The notes below the pieces were generated by a model that worked only from the letters and a program-made list of their open reading frames with translations, had not been told where the DNA came from and did not search any database. The position numbers and the translations under genes are program-made. 64,000 bases of DNA from positions 248,001 to 312,000 of the forward strand of contig NZ_JAHFZZ010000007.1 in the NCBI RefSeq assembly GCF_018603905.1. Direction: 5' to 3'. Below, piece by piece: positions 1 to 8,518 of the stretch. This DNA comes from Nonomuraea sp. NEAU-A123. GTDB taxonomy: Bacteria > Actinomycetota > Actinomycetes > Streptosporangiales > Streptosporangiaceae. Positions within the stretch are counted from its first letter, which is position 1; the number at the start of each line of letters is the position of its first letter.

Positions 1-434
1 GCCAGCGCGGCGACCGCGCCGAAGTGGCGGCGGGCGATCAGCACGGGGTTCCTGCGCTTGCCGCCGTAGGTCGCCACGGCCACCTCGGCATGGCCGGCGA
101 TCAGGGCGCGGACCGCCTCGGGCCTGATGAACGGCTGGTCCACCAGCGCGATGACCACCGACTCGGCCTCCTCGGGCAGCGCGGCCAGCCCCACTCTCAG
201 GGACGAGCCCATGCCCGTCGGCCAGTCGGGATTGCGCACCGTCACCGCCCTGCGCACCTGTACGGTCGCCGCGCCGAGCACGACCACCACGGGATGGCAG
301 CCGCCCTCCTCCAGCAGCCGCACGCCCCGGTCCACCAGCCGTTCGCCCTCGTACTCGACCAGCGCCTTGGGCGTGCCCAGCCGGGCGCCCTGCCCGGCGG
401 CGAGCAGCAGTCCGGCCACCCGGGCATCTCTCAT
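1..434 (-). CDS. MobA-like nucleotidyltransferase (partial, runs off left edge)
   Basis: This is the N-terminal part of an NTP-transferase of the MobA/MocA family, which attaches a nucleotide to molybdenum cofactor. The first residues (MRDARVAGLLLAAGQGARLG) carry the family's glycine-rich LLAAGxGxRLG nucleotide-binding loop, and an ALVDQPF segment matches the usual metal-binding LxDxP region. The ATG at 434 overlaps the stop of the upstream xdhC-like gene by four bases (ATGA), so the two are translationally coupled. With XdhC, a CoxE-like VWA protein and a MoxR ATPase in the same run, the likely role is cytosine- or guanine-dinucleotide cofactor synthesis for a molybdenum hydroxylase. The C-terminus lies outside the window. 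Confidence 0.85.
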   Translation of the reverse strand, partial: MRDARVAGLLLAAGQGARLGTPKALVEYEGERLVDRGVRLLEEGGCHPVVVVLGAATVQVRRAVTVRNPDWPTGMGSSLRVGLAALPEEAESVVIALVDQPFIRPEAVRALIAGHAEVAVATYGGKRRNPVLIARRHFGAVAAL

Positions 435-1522
435 GGTGTCTCCTGGTGGATGCGCCCCTCGGTGTGGGTCAGCGGCCGTCCCGAACCACCCCAGCGGAGC
501 TGGATCAGCTCGGCGGCGATCGACACCGCCGTCTCCTCCGGGGTCCGGGCGCCCAGGTCGAGGCCGATGGGCGACCTCAGCCGGGCCAGCTCGTCCTCGG
601 TCAGGCCCGCCTCGCGCAGCCGGTCCAGCCGGTCCTCGTGGGTGCGGCGGGAGCCCATGGCGCCGACGTAGCCCGCGCCGGTGCGCAGCGCCACCTCCAG
701 CAGCGGCACGTCGAACTTGGGGTCGTGGGTGAGCACGCAGATGACCGTGCGCTCGTCCACCTGGACCGAGGCGAGGTAGTCGTGCGGCCACTTGACCACC
801 ACCTCGTCGGCCTCGGGGAAGCGCTTGGGGGTGGCGAAGACGGGCCGCGCGTCGCAGACGGTCACGTGATAGCCCAGGAACTTGCCCACCCGCGCCACCG
901 CCGCGGCGAAGTCGATCGCGCCGAACACCAGCATGCGCGGCGGCGGCGCGAAGGAGTGCACGAACACCGCGAGGTCGTCCAGCCGCCGCTCGCCCTGCCC
1001 GCCGTAGTGCCTGATGCCCGTCGCGCCCTGGGCCAGCATGCCGCGGGCGTCGTCGTCGACGGCCTCGTCGAGGCGGTCCACGCCGAGCGTGCCCGAGGAG
1101 CGGTCCGGCCAGATGACGCGGCGGGCGCCCATCCGGCCGGGGCCGGAGACGATCGTGGCGACCGCCACGGGCTCGTGCGCGTTCACCGACGCCGAGATCT
1201 CCCCCAGCTCGGGAAACGTCTCGATCGAGACCGGCTCGACGAGGATGTCGATGATGCCGCCGCAGGTCAGCCCGACGGCGAACGCGTCGTCGTCGGTCAC
1301 GCCGTACCTCTGCAGGACTGGCGTGTCGATCTCGGTGGCCAGCTCGAACACCGCGCCCTCGACGCACCCGCCGGACACGCTGCCGACCACCTCGTCGCCG
1401 CGTACCGCCATGGACGCGCCCGGCGCTCGGGGCGCGCTGCTGAACGTGCTCACCACCGTGGCGAGCCCGAACCTGAGCCCCGACCTCCACCAGGGCATGA
1501 TCTCCGACAGCACATCACGCAT
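431..1522 (-). CDS. XdhC/CoxI family molybdenum-hydroxylase maturation protein
   Basis: A 363-residue protein with both parts of the XdhC/CoxI family. The N-terminal domain has the characteristic GGCVEG motif near residue 51, and the C-terminal Rossmann-like domain begins around residue 195 (RMLVFGAIDFAAAVA) and carries GYVGAMGS. Family members bind and sulfurate molybdenum cofactor and deliver it to xanthine or CO dehydrogenase. The gene overlaps the VWA gene upstream by 8 bases and the MobA-like gene downstream by 4, so it sits mid-operon. The structural subunits of the hydroxylase are not in the window and may lie beyond its left edge. Confidence 0.9.
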   Translation of the reverse strand: MRDVLSEIMPWWRSGLRFGLATVVSTFSSAPRAPGASMAVRGDEVVGSVSGGCVEGAVFELATEIDTPVLQRYGVTDDDAFAVGLTCGGIIDILVEPVSIETFPELGEISASVNAHEPVAVATIVSGPGRMGARRVIWPDRSSGTLGVDRLDEAVDDDARGMLAQGATGIRHYGGQGERRLDDLAVFVHSFAPPPRMLVFGAIDFAAAVARVGKFLGYHVTVCDARPVFATPKRFPEADEVVVKWPHDYLASVQVDERTVICVLTHDPKFDVPLLEVALRTGAGYVGAMGSRRTHEDRLDRLREAGLTEDELARLRSPIGLDLGARTPEETAVSIAAELIQLRWGGSGRPLTHTEGRIHQETP

Positions 1523-2585
1523 GGGCGAGCCTCTCGCTCAGTTCCTCGAAGGCGGCCAGGCTGTGCCCGGCCACCAGATCGTCCAGGTACGGCAGAGCGG
1601 CTCGCATGCCGCCGGTCAGCGGCTGGTAGTCCGCGTACCCCTTGTGCGGGTTGACCCAGATGACCCGGTGCGCCTGGCGGGCCAGCCGGGCCATCTGCGT
1701 GCCCAGGAGCTCCGGATCGCCCCGTTCCCAGCCGTCCGAGGCGATCACCGCGATCGCCCCCCGCGCGCTGGACCGGGTGAGGTACTCCCTGAGCTCCTCG
1801 CCCAGCCTGGTCCCGCCGCTCCAGTCGGGCACGGCCTTGGACACCTCGTTGAGCGCCGTGCCGGGGTCGCGGTGGCGCAGCTCGGCGGTGATCGGGGTGA
1901 GGCGCGTGCCGATCGAGTACACCCGGGTGGCCCGCGGCTCGCTCCTGACCAGGGCGTGCGCGAAGCGCAGCAGCGTCTCGGCGTAGGGCGCCATGGAGCC
2001 ACTGACGTCCACGAGCAGCACGACGCGGCGCGGCCTGGTGGCGTGCCGCTTGCGCCGCAACCGCGCGACGTCGCCCTTCCTGAGCGCGTCCCGGATCGTG
2101 CGCCGCTGGTCCAGCACTCCCCGGTGCGCGGCCGTGAACCGCCGCGAGCGCCGCTGCGCGCGCCGGCCGCGCAGCATCGACAGCATCCGGTGCACCTCCG
2201 CCCGCTCGGCCTCGGTCAGCCTGGCCACGTCCCGGTGCCGCAGGATCTCGATAGGGCTGGCGGTGCCGGGCACGGCGTCCGCCTCGCCCTCCTGCTCGTC
2301 CTGGTCGGCCGCGGCGGTGTGCCGGGTGACGGTCGTGGTGCTCGTACGGCTGACCTTCGCGGTCCTGCCGCCGAAGTAGGCGGCGAAGCAGCGGTCGTAC
2401 CTGGGCAGGTCGTCGGGGGTGGCGCAGAGCGTGAAGCGGCCGGCCCAGTAGACCTCGGCCGGGGCGGTCACGTCGAGGTGGTCCAGGGCCAGCAGCAGGT
2501 TGCGGGTCCGCTCGTGGTCGGCGGCGACGCCCGCGGCGCGCAGCGTCCTGGCGAAGCCCGTCATGGTCGCGGCCAGCTCATCCAT
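1515..2585 (-). CDS. VWA domain protein, CoxE-like
   Basis: A 356-residue protein. The C-terminal half is a von Willebrand factor A domain with a full metal-ion-dependent adhesion site: DVSGSM (about residue 193), GGTRLG and the later ASDGWERGD. The N-terminal half is a charged helical CoxE-type region. In carboxydotrophs CoxE acts with the AAA+ ATPase CoxD to assemble the Cu-Mo site of CO dehydrogenase, and homologues serve other molybdenum hydroxylases. The MoxR gene just upstream overlaps it by 8 bases, the expected partner arrangement. The ATG at 2585 is the natural start. Which enzyme it matures cannot be told from this window. Confidence 0.88.
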   Translation of the reverse strand: MDELAATMTGFARTLRAAGVAADHERTRNLLLALDHLDVTAPAEVYWAGRFTLCATPDDLPRYDRCFAAYFGGRTAKVSRTSTTTVTRHTAAADQDEQEGEADAVPGTASPIEILRHRDVARLTEAERAEVHRMLSMLRGRRAQRRSRRFTAAHRGVLDQRRTIRDALRKGDVARLRRKRHATRPRRVVLLVDVSGSMAPYAETLLRFAHALVRSEPRATRVYSIGTRLTPITAELRHRDPGTALNEVSKAVPDWSGGTRLGEELREYLTRSSARGAIAVIASDGWERGDPELLGTQMARLARQAHRVIWVNPHKGYADYQPLTGGMRAALPYLDDLVAGHSLAAFEELSERLAHA

Positions 2586-3444
2586 GGTTGAGCAGCCCGT
2601 TGTTCAGGACGTTCTCGACGTCTTCGCGGTATTTCAGCGCGGCGCCCAGCGTGGCGGCGGCGCGGCCGGGGTCGAGCTCCTTCGCGCCCAGCGTGAGCAG
2701 CGCCTCGGTCCAGTCGAGCGTCTCGGCGACGCCCGGCGGCTTGACCAGCCCGGCCCGCCGCAGCCGCGCCGCCGCCTGGGCCACCTGTACGGCCAGCGTC
2801 TCGGTGCAGTCGGGCAGGCGGCGCAGCAGGATCGCCACCTCCCTGTCGAAGTCCGGGTGCTCCAGCCAGTGGTAGAGGCAGCGGCGCTTGAGCGCGTCGT
2901 GCACCTCACGTGTCCGGTTGGAGGTGACGACGACCACCGGCGGCGTCTTGGCGCTGATCGTGCCCAGCTCGGGGATGGAGATCGTGAAGTCGGACAGCAC
3001 CTCGAGCAGGAACGCCTCGAACTCGTCGTCGGCCCGGTCGATCTCGTCCACGAGCAGCACGCTGGGCTGCGTCTCGACGGCTTTGAGCAGCGGCCTGGCG
3101 ATCAGGAACCGGCGGTCGTAGATCTCGCCTTCGAGCCGGCCCACGTCGGTGATCCCGGCGGCCTCGGCGGCCTTGAGGTGGAGCAACTGGCGGGCGAAGT
3201 CCCAGTCGTAGAGCGCCTGGGCGGCGTCGAGCCCCTCGTAGCACTGCAACCGGATCAGCGGCGCCTTCAGCAGCGCGGCCAGCGTCTTGGCCAGCTCGGT
3301 CTTCCCTACCCCCGCCTCCCCTTCGAGGAACAGCGGCCGTCCCATCCTGAGCGCCAGGAACGCGGCCGTGGCCAGTCCCTCGTCGGCCAGGTAGGCGTGC
3401 CGGTCGAGCAGCTCGATGAGCTTCTCCGGAGACTCGATGTCCAT
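2578..3444 (-). CDS. MoxR family AAA+ ATPase, CoxD-like
   Basis: An AAA+ ATPase of the MoxR group, 288 residues from the chosen ATG (MDIESPEKL); an eight-residue extension upstream is open but lacks family resemblance. Walker A is GEAGVGKT (about residue 41) and Walker B is LLVDEIDRAD. MoxR proteins pair with VWA proteins as metal-insertion chaperones, and the VWA gene overlaps the 3' end of this one. It is the first gene of the four-gene maturation run (moxR, VWA, xdhC, mobA-like). The 93 bases before it contain no gene. Confidence 0.9.
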   Translation of the reverse strand: MDIESPEKLIELLDRHAYLADEGLATAAFLALRMGRPLFLEGEAGVGKTELAKTLAALLKAPLIRLQCYEGLDAAQALYDWDFARQLLHLKAAEAAGITDVGRLEGEIYDRRFLIARPLLKAVETQPSVLLVDEIDRADDEFEAFLLEVLSDFTISIPELGTISAKTPPVVVVTSNRTREVHDALKRRCLYHWLEHPDFDREVAILLRRLPDCTETLAVQVAQAAARLRRAGLVKPPGVAETLDWTEALLTLGAKELDPGRAAATLGAALKYREDVENVLNNGLLNHG

Positions 3445-3537
3445 TGACCTGATTGTCCGCCGCAGCACGCCTTCAGGCTACGCGCTGCTCGGTCTTCGCG
3501 AGACTTCGCTCCTTCGATCGGACGCGGAGACGGAGGC

Positions 3538-3990
3538 CTACTCCTCCCGCGCCTCACCGCGCTCGCGGATCAGGGCCGCCAGTTCGGCTGTGGCTCGGCG
3601 GGCGCGGGCCTTCTCCGAGCCCTGGATGCCCATCGCGCCGATGCTGCGGCCGTCGGAGAAGTCCAGCTTGGGCCACGGCTCGCCGACCAGCAGAGTCACG
3701 TCCAGGACCTCAGGCCAGCTGTAGCGGTGCGTACGGATGGCGTTGACGATCGTCAGGCCCGTCTCGTCGGCCTCGACCCGCACCCGGCCCAGCAGGTGCA
3801 GGACGAAGGCCACGAGACAGCCGAACAGCACGAGCCCGATCCGGTCCGGCAGTTCGAACGGCTCGGCGATGAGGACGGCCATCACCACCGAGCCGAGGAC
3901 GACCAGCGTCGCGAAGCCGTACGCGACGATTCTCCCCCGGCGGGGACGCCAGGTGATGGGCAAGGACGGGGGAGGCAGCGGATCGGACAC
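3538..3990 (-). CDS. PH domain-containing membrane protein
   Basis: A 150-residue protein. Two hydrophobic helices (about residues 20-43 and 50-68) are followed by a soluble domain with a bacterial PH-like pattern (VEADETGLTIVNAIRTHRYSW, then a VLDV strand). Proteins of this type are common next to ribH in actinobacteria; their function is unknown. The start is GTG. The gene lies 20 bases after ribH in the same orientation and could be the last gene of the riboflavin transcript. No catalytic motif is visible. Confidence 0.75.
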   Translation of the reverse strand: MSDPLPPPSLPITWRPRRGRIVAYGFATLVVLGSVVMAVLIAEPFELPDRIGLVLFGCLVAFVLHLLGRVRVEADETGLTIVNAIRTHRYSWPEVLDVTLLVGEPWPKLDFSDGRSIGAMGIQGSEKARARRATAELAALIRERGEAREE

Positions 3991-4010
3991 GAACGGAAAC
4001 CTACCGCAGG

Positions 4011-4481
4011 TCAGTGGAGGTCCCGCAGGAGGAGGGCGGTCTCCAGTGCGGCGACGGTCGACTCATACCCCTTGTCCTCCTTGCTGCCCGGCAGGCCCGA
4101 GCGGTCGAGTGCCTGGTCGAGCGTCTCGCAGGTGAGTACGCCGTTGCCGACCGGGGTCTCCTCGTCGAGCGAGATCCGGGTCAGGCCGGCGGTCACCGAG
4201 TCGCAGACGTACGCGAAATGCGCGGTCTCGCCCTTGATCACCGCGCCCAGCGCCACCACCGCGTCGCAGCGGCGGGCCAGCGCCTGGGCGATGACCGGGA
4301 TCTCCAGCGAGCCGGGCACCCGTACGACGGTGGCCGTGGCGCCGCTGTCCTCGCACGCCTGCAGGGCCCGTGCGAGGAGCTGGTCGGTGATCTTGGCGTG
4401 CCAGGCAGCGGCGACCACGCCCACCGTCAGGCCCGCGGCGTCCGGAACGGCGGTTGCCGCGGGACGTCCCTGCCCGCTCAT
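4011..4481 (-). CDS. ribH: 6,7-dimethyl-8-ribityllumazine synthase
   Basis: A 156-residue lumazine synthase, the usual length. It condenses 5-amino-6-ribitylamino-uracil with 3,4-dihydroxy-2-butanone 4-phosphate in the penultimate step of riboflavin synthesis. Family motifs are visible: VPGSLEIPV, ALGAVIKGETAHF, and a C-terminal NGVLTCET stretch. The ATG overlaps the ribBA stop by four bases (ATGA), so it is coupled to ribBA. It is the last biosynthetic gene of the operon. Confidence 0.97.
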   Translation of the reverse strand: MSGQGRPAATAVPDAAGLTVGVVAAAWHAKITDQLLARALQACEDSGATATVVRVPGSLEIPVIAQALARRCDAVVALGAVIKGETAHFAYVCDSVTAGLTRISLDEETPVGNGVLTCETLDQALDRSGLPGSKEDKGYESTVAALETALLLRDLH

Positions 4482-5695
4482 GAAGCCTCCGAGATGTCAT
4501 GGCCGAGGCGGTCGCGCTTGGCCTTCAGGTAACGCTCGTTGTAGGGGTTCATCGCCACCGGCATGGGCTCGCGGCCGAGCACCTTGATGCCGTAGCCGTC
4601 CATGCCCTTGAGCTTGGCCGGGTTGTTGGTGAGCAGCCGCACGGACTTGACGCCGAGGTCGGCCAGGATCTGCGCGGCGTTGGAGAACTCACGGGCGTCG
4701 ACCGGCAGCCCCAGTTCGATGTTCGCGTCGACGGTGTCGCTGCCGTTGTCCTGCAGGCTGTAGGCCCTGAGCTTGGCCAGCAGGCCGATGCCCCGGCCCT
4801 CGTGGCCGCGCAGATAGACGACGACGCCGCGGCCCTCCTCGGCGATCGCGGCCATGGCGTGCTCGAGCTGGACGCCGCAGTCGCAGCGCAGTGAGCCGAA
4901 CACGTCGCCGGTCAGGCATTCGGAGTGGGCGCGGACCAGGATGTTCTCGCCGTCGGACAGGTCGCCATAGGCGAGTGCGATGTGCTCGCCGCCGTCGAGC
5001 GCGCTGGCGTAGCCGTAGGCCCGCCACATCCCGTACGCGTTGGGCACGTTCGTCTCGGCGACCCTGGTGACCATGCTCTCGGTCCTGCGCCGGTAGTCGA
5101 CCAGTTGCTCGATGGAGATGAGCGCCAGGTCGTGCTCGTCGGCGAAGGCCCGCAGCTCGGGCAGCCTGGCCATGGTGCCGTCGTCGTTGACGACCTCGGC
5201 CAGGACACCCGCGGGGGACAGCCCGGCGATTCTGGCCAGGTCGACGGCGGCCTCGGTGTGGCCGCGCCGGCTCAGCACGCCGCCCTCGTGGTAGCGCAGC
5301 GGGAAGATGTGGCCCGGCCGGACCAGCTCGTAGGGCTCGGTCGCGGAGTCGGCGAGCGTCCGGATCGTCCTGGCGCGGTCGGCGGCGGAGATGCCGGTGC
5401 TCACTCCGTCGCGGGCGTCGACGCTGATCGTGTACGCGGTGCGCAGCCGTTCCCGGTTCTGGAACACCATGAGGGGCAGGCCCAGCCGGTCCAGCTCCTT
5501 GCCCTCCATGGGCACGCAGATGACGCCGCTGGTGTGCCTGATCGTGAACGTGAGCAGTTCGGGAGTGGCCTTGGAGGCGGCGAAGATGATGTCGCCCTCG
5601 TTCTCCCTGTTCTCGTCGTCGACGACCAGGACGGGCTTGCCGTCGCGGATGTCCTCGATCGCCCGTTCGACCGGGTCGAGAATGGTCTCGGTCAT
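4478..5695 (-). CDS. ribBA: bifunctional 3,4-DHBP synthase / GTP cyclohydrolase II
   Basis: A 405-residue fusion that supplies both riboflavin precursors. The N-terminal half is DHBP synthase (DDENRENEGD near residue 28, then RRGHTEAAVDL). The C-terminal half is GTP cyclohydrolase II, with the zinc site SECLTGDVFGSLRCDCG and the RGHEGRGIGL loop. The open frame runs far upstream, but MTETILDPVERAIED at 5695 is the real start: it overlaps the ribM stop as ATGA and matches the family N-terminus. Confidence 0.97.
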   Translation of the reverse strand: MTETILDPVERAIEDIRDGKPVLVVDDENRENEGDIIFAASKATPELLTFTIRHTSGVICVPMEGKELDRLGLPLMVFQNRERLRTAYTISVDARDGVSTGISAADRARTIRTLADSATEPYELVRPGHIFPLRYHEGGVLSRRGHTEAAVDLARIAGLSPAGVLAEVVNDDGTMARLPELRAFADEHDLALISIEQLVDYRRRTESMVTRVAETNVPNAYGMWRAYGYASALDGGEHIALAYGDLSDGENILVRAHSECLTGDVFGSLRCDCGVQLEHAMAAIAEEGRGVVVYLRGHEGRGIGLLAKLRAYSLQDNGSDTVDANIELGLPVDAREFSNAAQILADLGVKSVRLLTNNPAKLKGMDGYGIKVLGREPMPVAMNPYNERYLKAKRDRLGHDISEAS

Positions 5696-6351
5696 GACGC
5701 CACCACCAGGTCCCTGGGAGCACTCTGGTACTCCCTCAGCCACTTCACGAAGCCGATCAGCACGAGTACGAAGAACACGCCATAGACGGCGCCGGAGACG
5801 ACCAGCCCCGAGCTGAACGCCAGCGGCACGCCGACCAGGTCGACGGCCACCCACACGATCCAGAAGTCGACCAGTGCCCTGCCCTGCGCCCAGGTGGCGA
5901 CCGCGCTGCCGACGAAGATGTAGGCGTCGGCGGCCACCAGGAACGCGCCCTTGGGCAGCGGCACGGCGGCTCCCCACGACAGATGCGTGACGAAGAACAG
6001 CACGCCGACGAGCGCGGTGCCCAGCACCATCGCGGTGATGTAGCCGCCCCGCTCGCGCGCCGTGGCCGGCCGCACGGCGAGCTGCTTGCCGTCCTGCGTG
6101 CCGCGCCGCCACGCCCACCAGCCATAGACGGCCAGCGCCCCGAACATCGCCTGCTTGAGCGCGTTGCCGGTGATGTTCGCGTTGATCGAGGCGATGAACA
6201 GCAGCACCGAGCCGGTCAACTGCACCGGCCACGTCCACATCGACTTGCGCATCGCCAGCAGGACGGTGCTCAGCGCGGCGATGTTGCCGACCAGGTCCGT
6301 CCAGAGGACGTGTGTCCCGAATACCTCGAATCCGGCGTCAGCCCAGTTCAC
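5692..6351 (-). CDS. ribM: PnuC-family riboflavin transporter
   Basis: A 219-residue membrane protein of the PnuC family with about seven hydrophobic helices and the aromatic cluster YGWWAWRRG near residue 77. PnuC proteins are facilitators for nicotinamide riboside or related vitamins. Inside a ribE-ribM-ribBA-ribH operon under an FMN riboswitch the expected substrate is riboflavin, as for the actinobacterial RibM proteins. The GTG start overlaps the ribE stop (GTGA) and its stop overlaps the ribBA start. Substrate is assigned from context, not from binding residues. Confidence 0.88.
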   Translation of the reverse strand: MNWADAGFEVFGTHVLWTDLVGNIAALSTVLLAMRKSMWTWPVQLTGSVLLFIASINANITGNALKQAMFGALAVYGWWAWRRGTQDGKQLAVRPATARERGGYITAMVLGTALVGVLFFVTHLSWGAAVPLPKGAFLVAADAYIFVGSAVATWAQGRALVDFWIVWVAVDLVGVPLAFSSGLVVSGAVYGVFFVLVLIGFVKWLREYQSAPRDLVVAS

Positions 6352-6938
6352 TGCTTGCCCACCAGCCTTTCCACATACTTCGCGATCACGTCGACCTCGA
6401 TGTTCACCATGTCGCCCACTTCGAGCTCGCCCAGCGTGGTCAGCTTCAACGTGGTGGGGATGAGGCTCACGCCGAAGCTGTCGTCGTCAACCGTGGTGAC
6501 CGTCAAGCTGATTCCGTCGATGGCGATCGAGCCCTTCTCCGCCACGTACCGGGCGAAGGATTCGGGGAGGGAGAAGCGGAGGTTGTCCCAGTTCGCTCCA
6601 GGTTCCCTGGACCGCAGGACGGCGGTGCCGTCGACGTGGCCCTGCACGATGTGGCCCCCGAGACGCTGGTCGGCCCGTACGGCGCGCTCCAGGTTCACCG
6701 CGGAGCCCACGTCCAGGGCGCCGAGGGAACTGCGGTCGAGCGACTCCTTGATCACGTCCACGGTGAACACGTCGCCCTGGACGTCAACGACCGTCAGGCA
6801 GACGCCGTTGACGGCGATCGACTCGCCGTGACGCGCGTCGGAGGTGACGATCGGGCCGCGGACGGACAGCAGCGCCGAGTCGCCCACCGCCTCGACGGCC
6901 ACGATGTCGCCCTTTTCCTCGATGATTCCGGTGAACAT
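6348..6938 (-). CDS. ribE: riboflavin synthase alpha chain
   Basis: A 196-residue riboflavin synthase that dismutates two lumazine molecules to riboflavin. It shows the two internally repeated barrel domains: MFTGIIEEKG at the start, VNGVCLTV in the first half and IDGISLTV in the second, with QGHVDGTA at the junction. The ATG at 6938 shares a base with the ribD stop (TGATG). A TTG one codon earlier is open but unlikely. Confidence 0.96.
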   Translation of the reverse strand: MFTGIIEEKGDIVAVEAVGDSALLSVRGPIVTSDARHGESIAVNGVCLTVVDVQGDVFTVDVIKESLDRSSLGALDVGSAVNLERAVRADQRLGGHIVQGHVDGTAVLRSREPGANWDNLRFSLPESFARYVAEKGSIAIDGISLTVTTVDDDSFGVSLIPTTLKLTTLGELEVGDMVNIEVDVIAKYVERLVGKQ

Positions 6939-8170
6939 CAACTCTCCTTGCGTGGTGGTGCGAGCACCGGCCGCGCGGTCAGCCGCAGGTCCGGTCCAAT
7001 GGGGGAAATGTCGTCGAAGACCAGCCGATGGGTGTCGGCGATGGTCGCCACGCCCGCGTCGCCGAGCGCGGCGGGCCCGGCGCCCAGCAGGGCCGGGGCC
7101 AGGTAGGCGATGACGCGGTCGATCAGGCCCTGGCGCAGGAACGAGCCCGCGAGTGTCGGACCGCCTTCCAGGAACACGCTGACGACCTGGCGCGCGGCCA
7201 GCTCACGGAGGAGCGCGTGCAGGTCGAGGCCGCCGTCGTGACGGGGCAGCCGGATCAGGTCTGTCTTGTGGCCGGCCTCGCCGAGATCGGTCTCGGCGAG
7301 GTCGGTCTGGGCGAGGTCGGTGCCGATGTCGTCGGCGATCGCGATCAGCGTGGGCGCCTCGCCATCGAGCACCCTGGCGCCGGGCGGGGTCCGCGCCTCG
7401 GAGTCGACCACGACCCGCAACGGCACCCGCGCGGCGGGGCTGGTCGGGCGGGCGGTGAGGCGTGGGTTGTCGGTGAGGACTGTGCCGATGCCGGCGATGA
7501 TCGCGTCGGACTCGGCGCGCAGCCGGTGGACGTCGGCTCGGGCCTCGGGGGAGGTGATCCACTGGCTGGTGCCGTCTTGGGCGGCCGACCTGCCGTCGAG
7601 GGTGGCGGCGAACTTCCAGGTGACGTACGGCCTGCCGAGCCGGGCGTACGTGAGCCACTCGGCGTTGACCCGTTCGGCCTCCTCGGCGAGCAGCCCGAAC
7701 TCCACGGCGACCCCGTGCCCGTTTAGCCGCGCGCCCCCGCCGGCGGCCTTCGGGGTGGGATCGGCGACCGCCACGACCACCCGCGCGATGCCCGCGTCGA
7801 GCAACGCCAGACTGCACGGCCCGGTCCGGCCGGTGTGATCGCACGGCTCGAGCGTCACGTACGCGGTGCCGCCACGTGCCCGCTCGCCCGCCTCACGCAA
7901 CGCGACGACCTCGGCATGCGGACCACCGGCGTAGGCGTGAAAGCCCTCACCCGCGACATTCCCCTCCACGTCGAGCACAACGCAGCCGACCACGGGGTTA
8001 GGGCTGGTGGCCCCCCGCCCACACCCGGCCAGCTCGACGGCCCGCGCCATGTGCACGGCGTCTGAAGCGGCCTGCGCCTCGGGAGCGGCGTCGGAGACGG
8101 CATGCGCCTCGCGTGCGGCATCGGTGACGGGGCGCGCCGAATGCGCGGTGTCCTCAGCGGGTGTCTCCAC
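6938..8170 (-). CDS. ribD: bifunctional pyrimidine deaminase / uracil reductase
   Basis: RibD, about 410 residues, performs the second and third steps of riboflavin synthesis. The N-terminal deaminase carries the zinc motif HAEVV with LEPCDHTGRTGPC; the C-terminal reductase has KFAATLDGRSA and FLEGGPTLAGSF. An ATG at 8290 is in frame but lies inside the conserved 3' end of the FMN riboswitch. I chose GTG at 8170 because AGGAGG precedes it by six bases. Oddities: about 30 extra N-terminal residues built from a duplicated 30-base unit (8070-8129), and an in-frame 15-base repeat (7277-7321) giving a TDLAQTDLAETDLGE insert. Confidence 0.93.
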   Translation of the reverse strand: METPAEDTAHSARPVTDAAREAHAVSDAAPEAQAASDAVHMARAVELAGCGRGATSPNPVVGCVVLDVEGNVAGEGFHAYAGGPHAEVVALREAGERARGGTAYVTLEPCDHTGRTGPCSLALLDAGIARVVVAVADPTPKAAGGGARLNGHGVAVEFGLLAEEAERVNAEWLTYARLGRPYVTWKFAATLDGRSAAQDGTSQWITSPEARADVHRLRAESDAIIAGIGTVLTDNPRLTARPTSPAARVPLRVVVDSEARTPPGARVLDGEAPTLIAIADDIGTDLAQTDLAETDLGEAGHKTDLIRLPRHDGGLDLHALLRELAARQVVSVFLEGGPTLAGSFLRQGLIDRVIAYLAPALLGAGPAALGDAGVATIADTHRLVFDDISPIGPDLRLTARPVLAPPRKES

Positions 8171-8276
8171 CCCGGGCCTCCTACTCGCCAGTAGCTCTAA
8201 GCCACGGCGGGCCCCGGGGGGTATGGCGGTGCGCGTACGCACCACTGCGGCGCCCGGCTCGACACCGGACACCCGC

Positions 8277-8402
8277 GCGCTTCCTCCCATCCGGACTTTA
8301 ACCGTCGGTCCCGGAATTTCACCGAGTCAACCGGCCGATGGCATCGGACGGGTCGCGGACTGTAACCGCCGGTTCGGAATTTCACCGACCCCGGAGCACG
8401 CT
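8277..8402 (-). promoter_or_regulatory. FMN riboswitch (RFN element)
   Basis: Read on the minus strand, the leader has the two diagnostic RFN blocks, GGTGAAATTCCGAACCGGCGG and, 60 bases later, GGTGAAATTCCGGGACCGACGG, plus AGTCCGCGA and the terminal GTCCGGATGGGAGGAAG. The outer GCG/CGC ends can pair as P1. It lies about 107 bases before the ribD start, so FMN probably controls the whole rib operon. No strong U-tract terminator follows; control through the AGGAGG ribosome-binding site is the likelier mode. Confidence 0.96.
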
Positions 8403-8458
8403 AGCTCTCTTCTCGCACCAGTCTGCCATGCCGGAAAAAGCGCATGCGACCACCCCCC

Positions 8459-8488
8459 ACTATGACAAACAAGCGCTCGCTTGGTCAA
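8459..8488 (-). promoter_or_regulatory. putative rib operon promoter
   Basis: On the minus strand TTGACC is followed after 18 bases by CATAGT, upstream of the FMN riboswitch. Transcription from here would give a leader of about 280 bases before ribD. Predicted only from hexamer similarity. Confidence 0.45.
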
Positions 8489-8518
8489 CGGGTTCAGCGG
8501 TCAGGCGAGGGCGGGATG

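Noticed and set aside
1014..2591. 525-codon plus-strand ORF over xdhC and the VWA gene
   Set aside because: Antisense shadow of two genes with intact motifs.
8171..8290. Longer RibD start at ATG 8290
   Set aside because: This ATG is part of the conserved GGATGGGAG end of the FMN riboswitch; GTG at 8170 has AGGAGG at ideal spacing.
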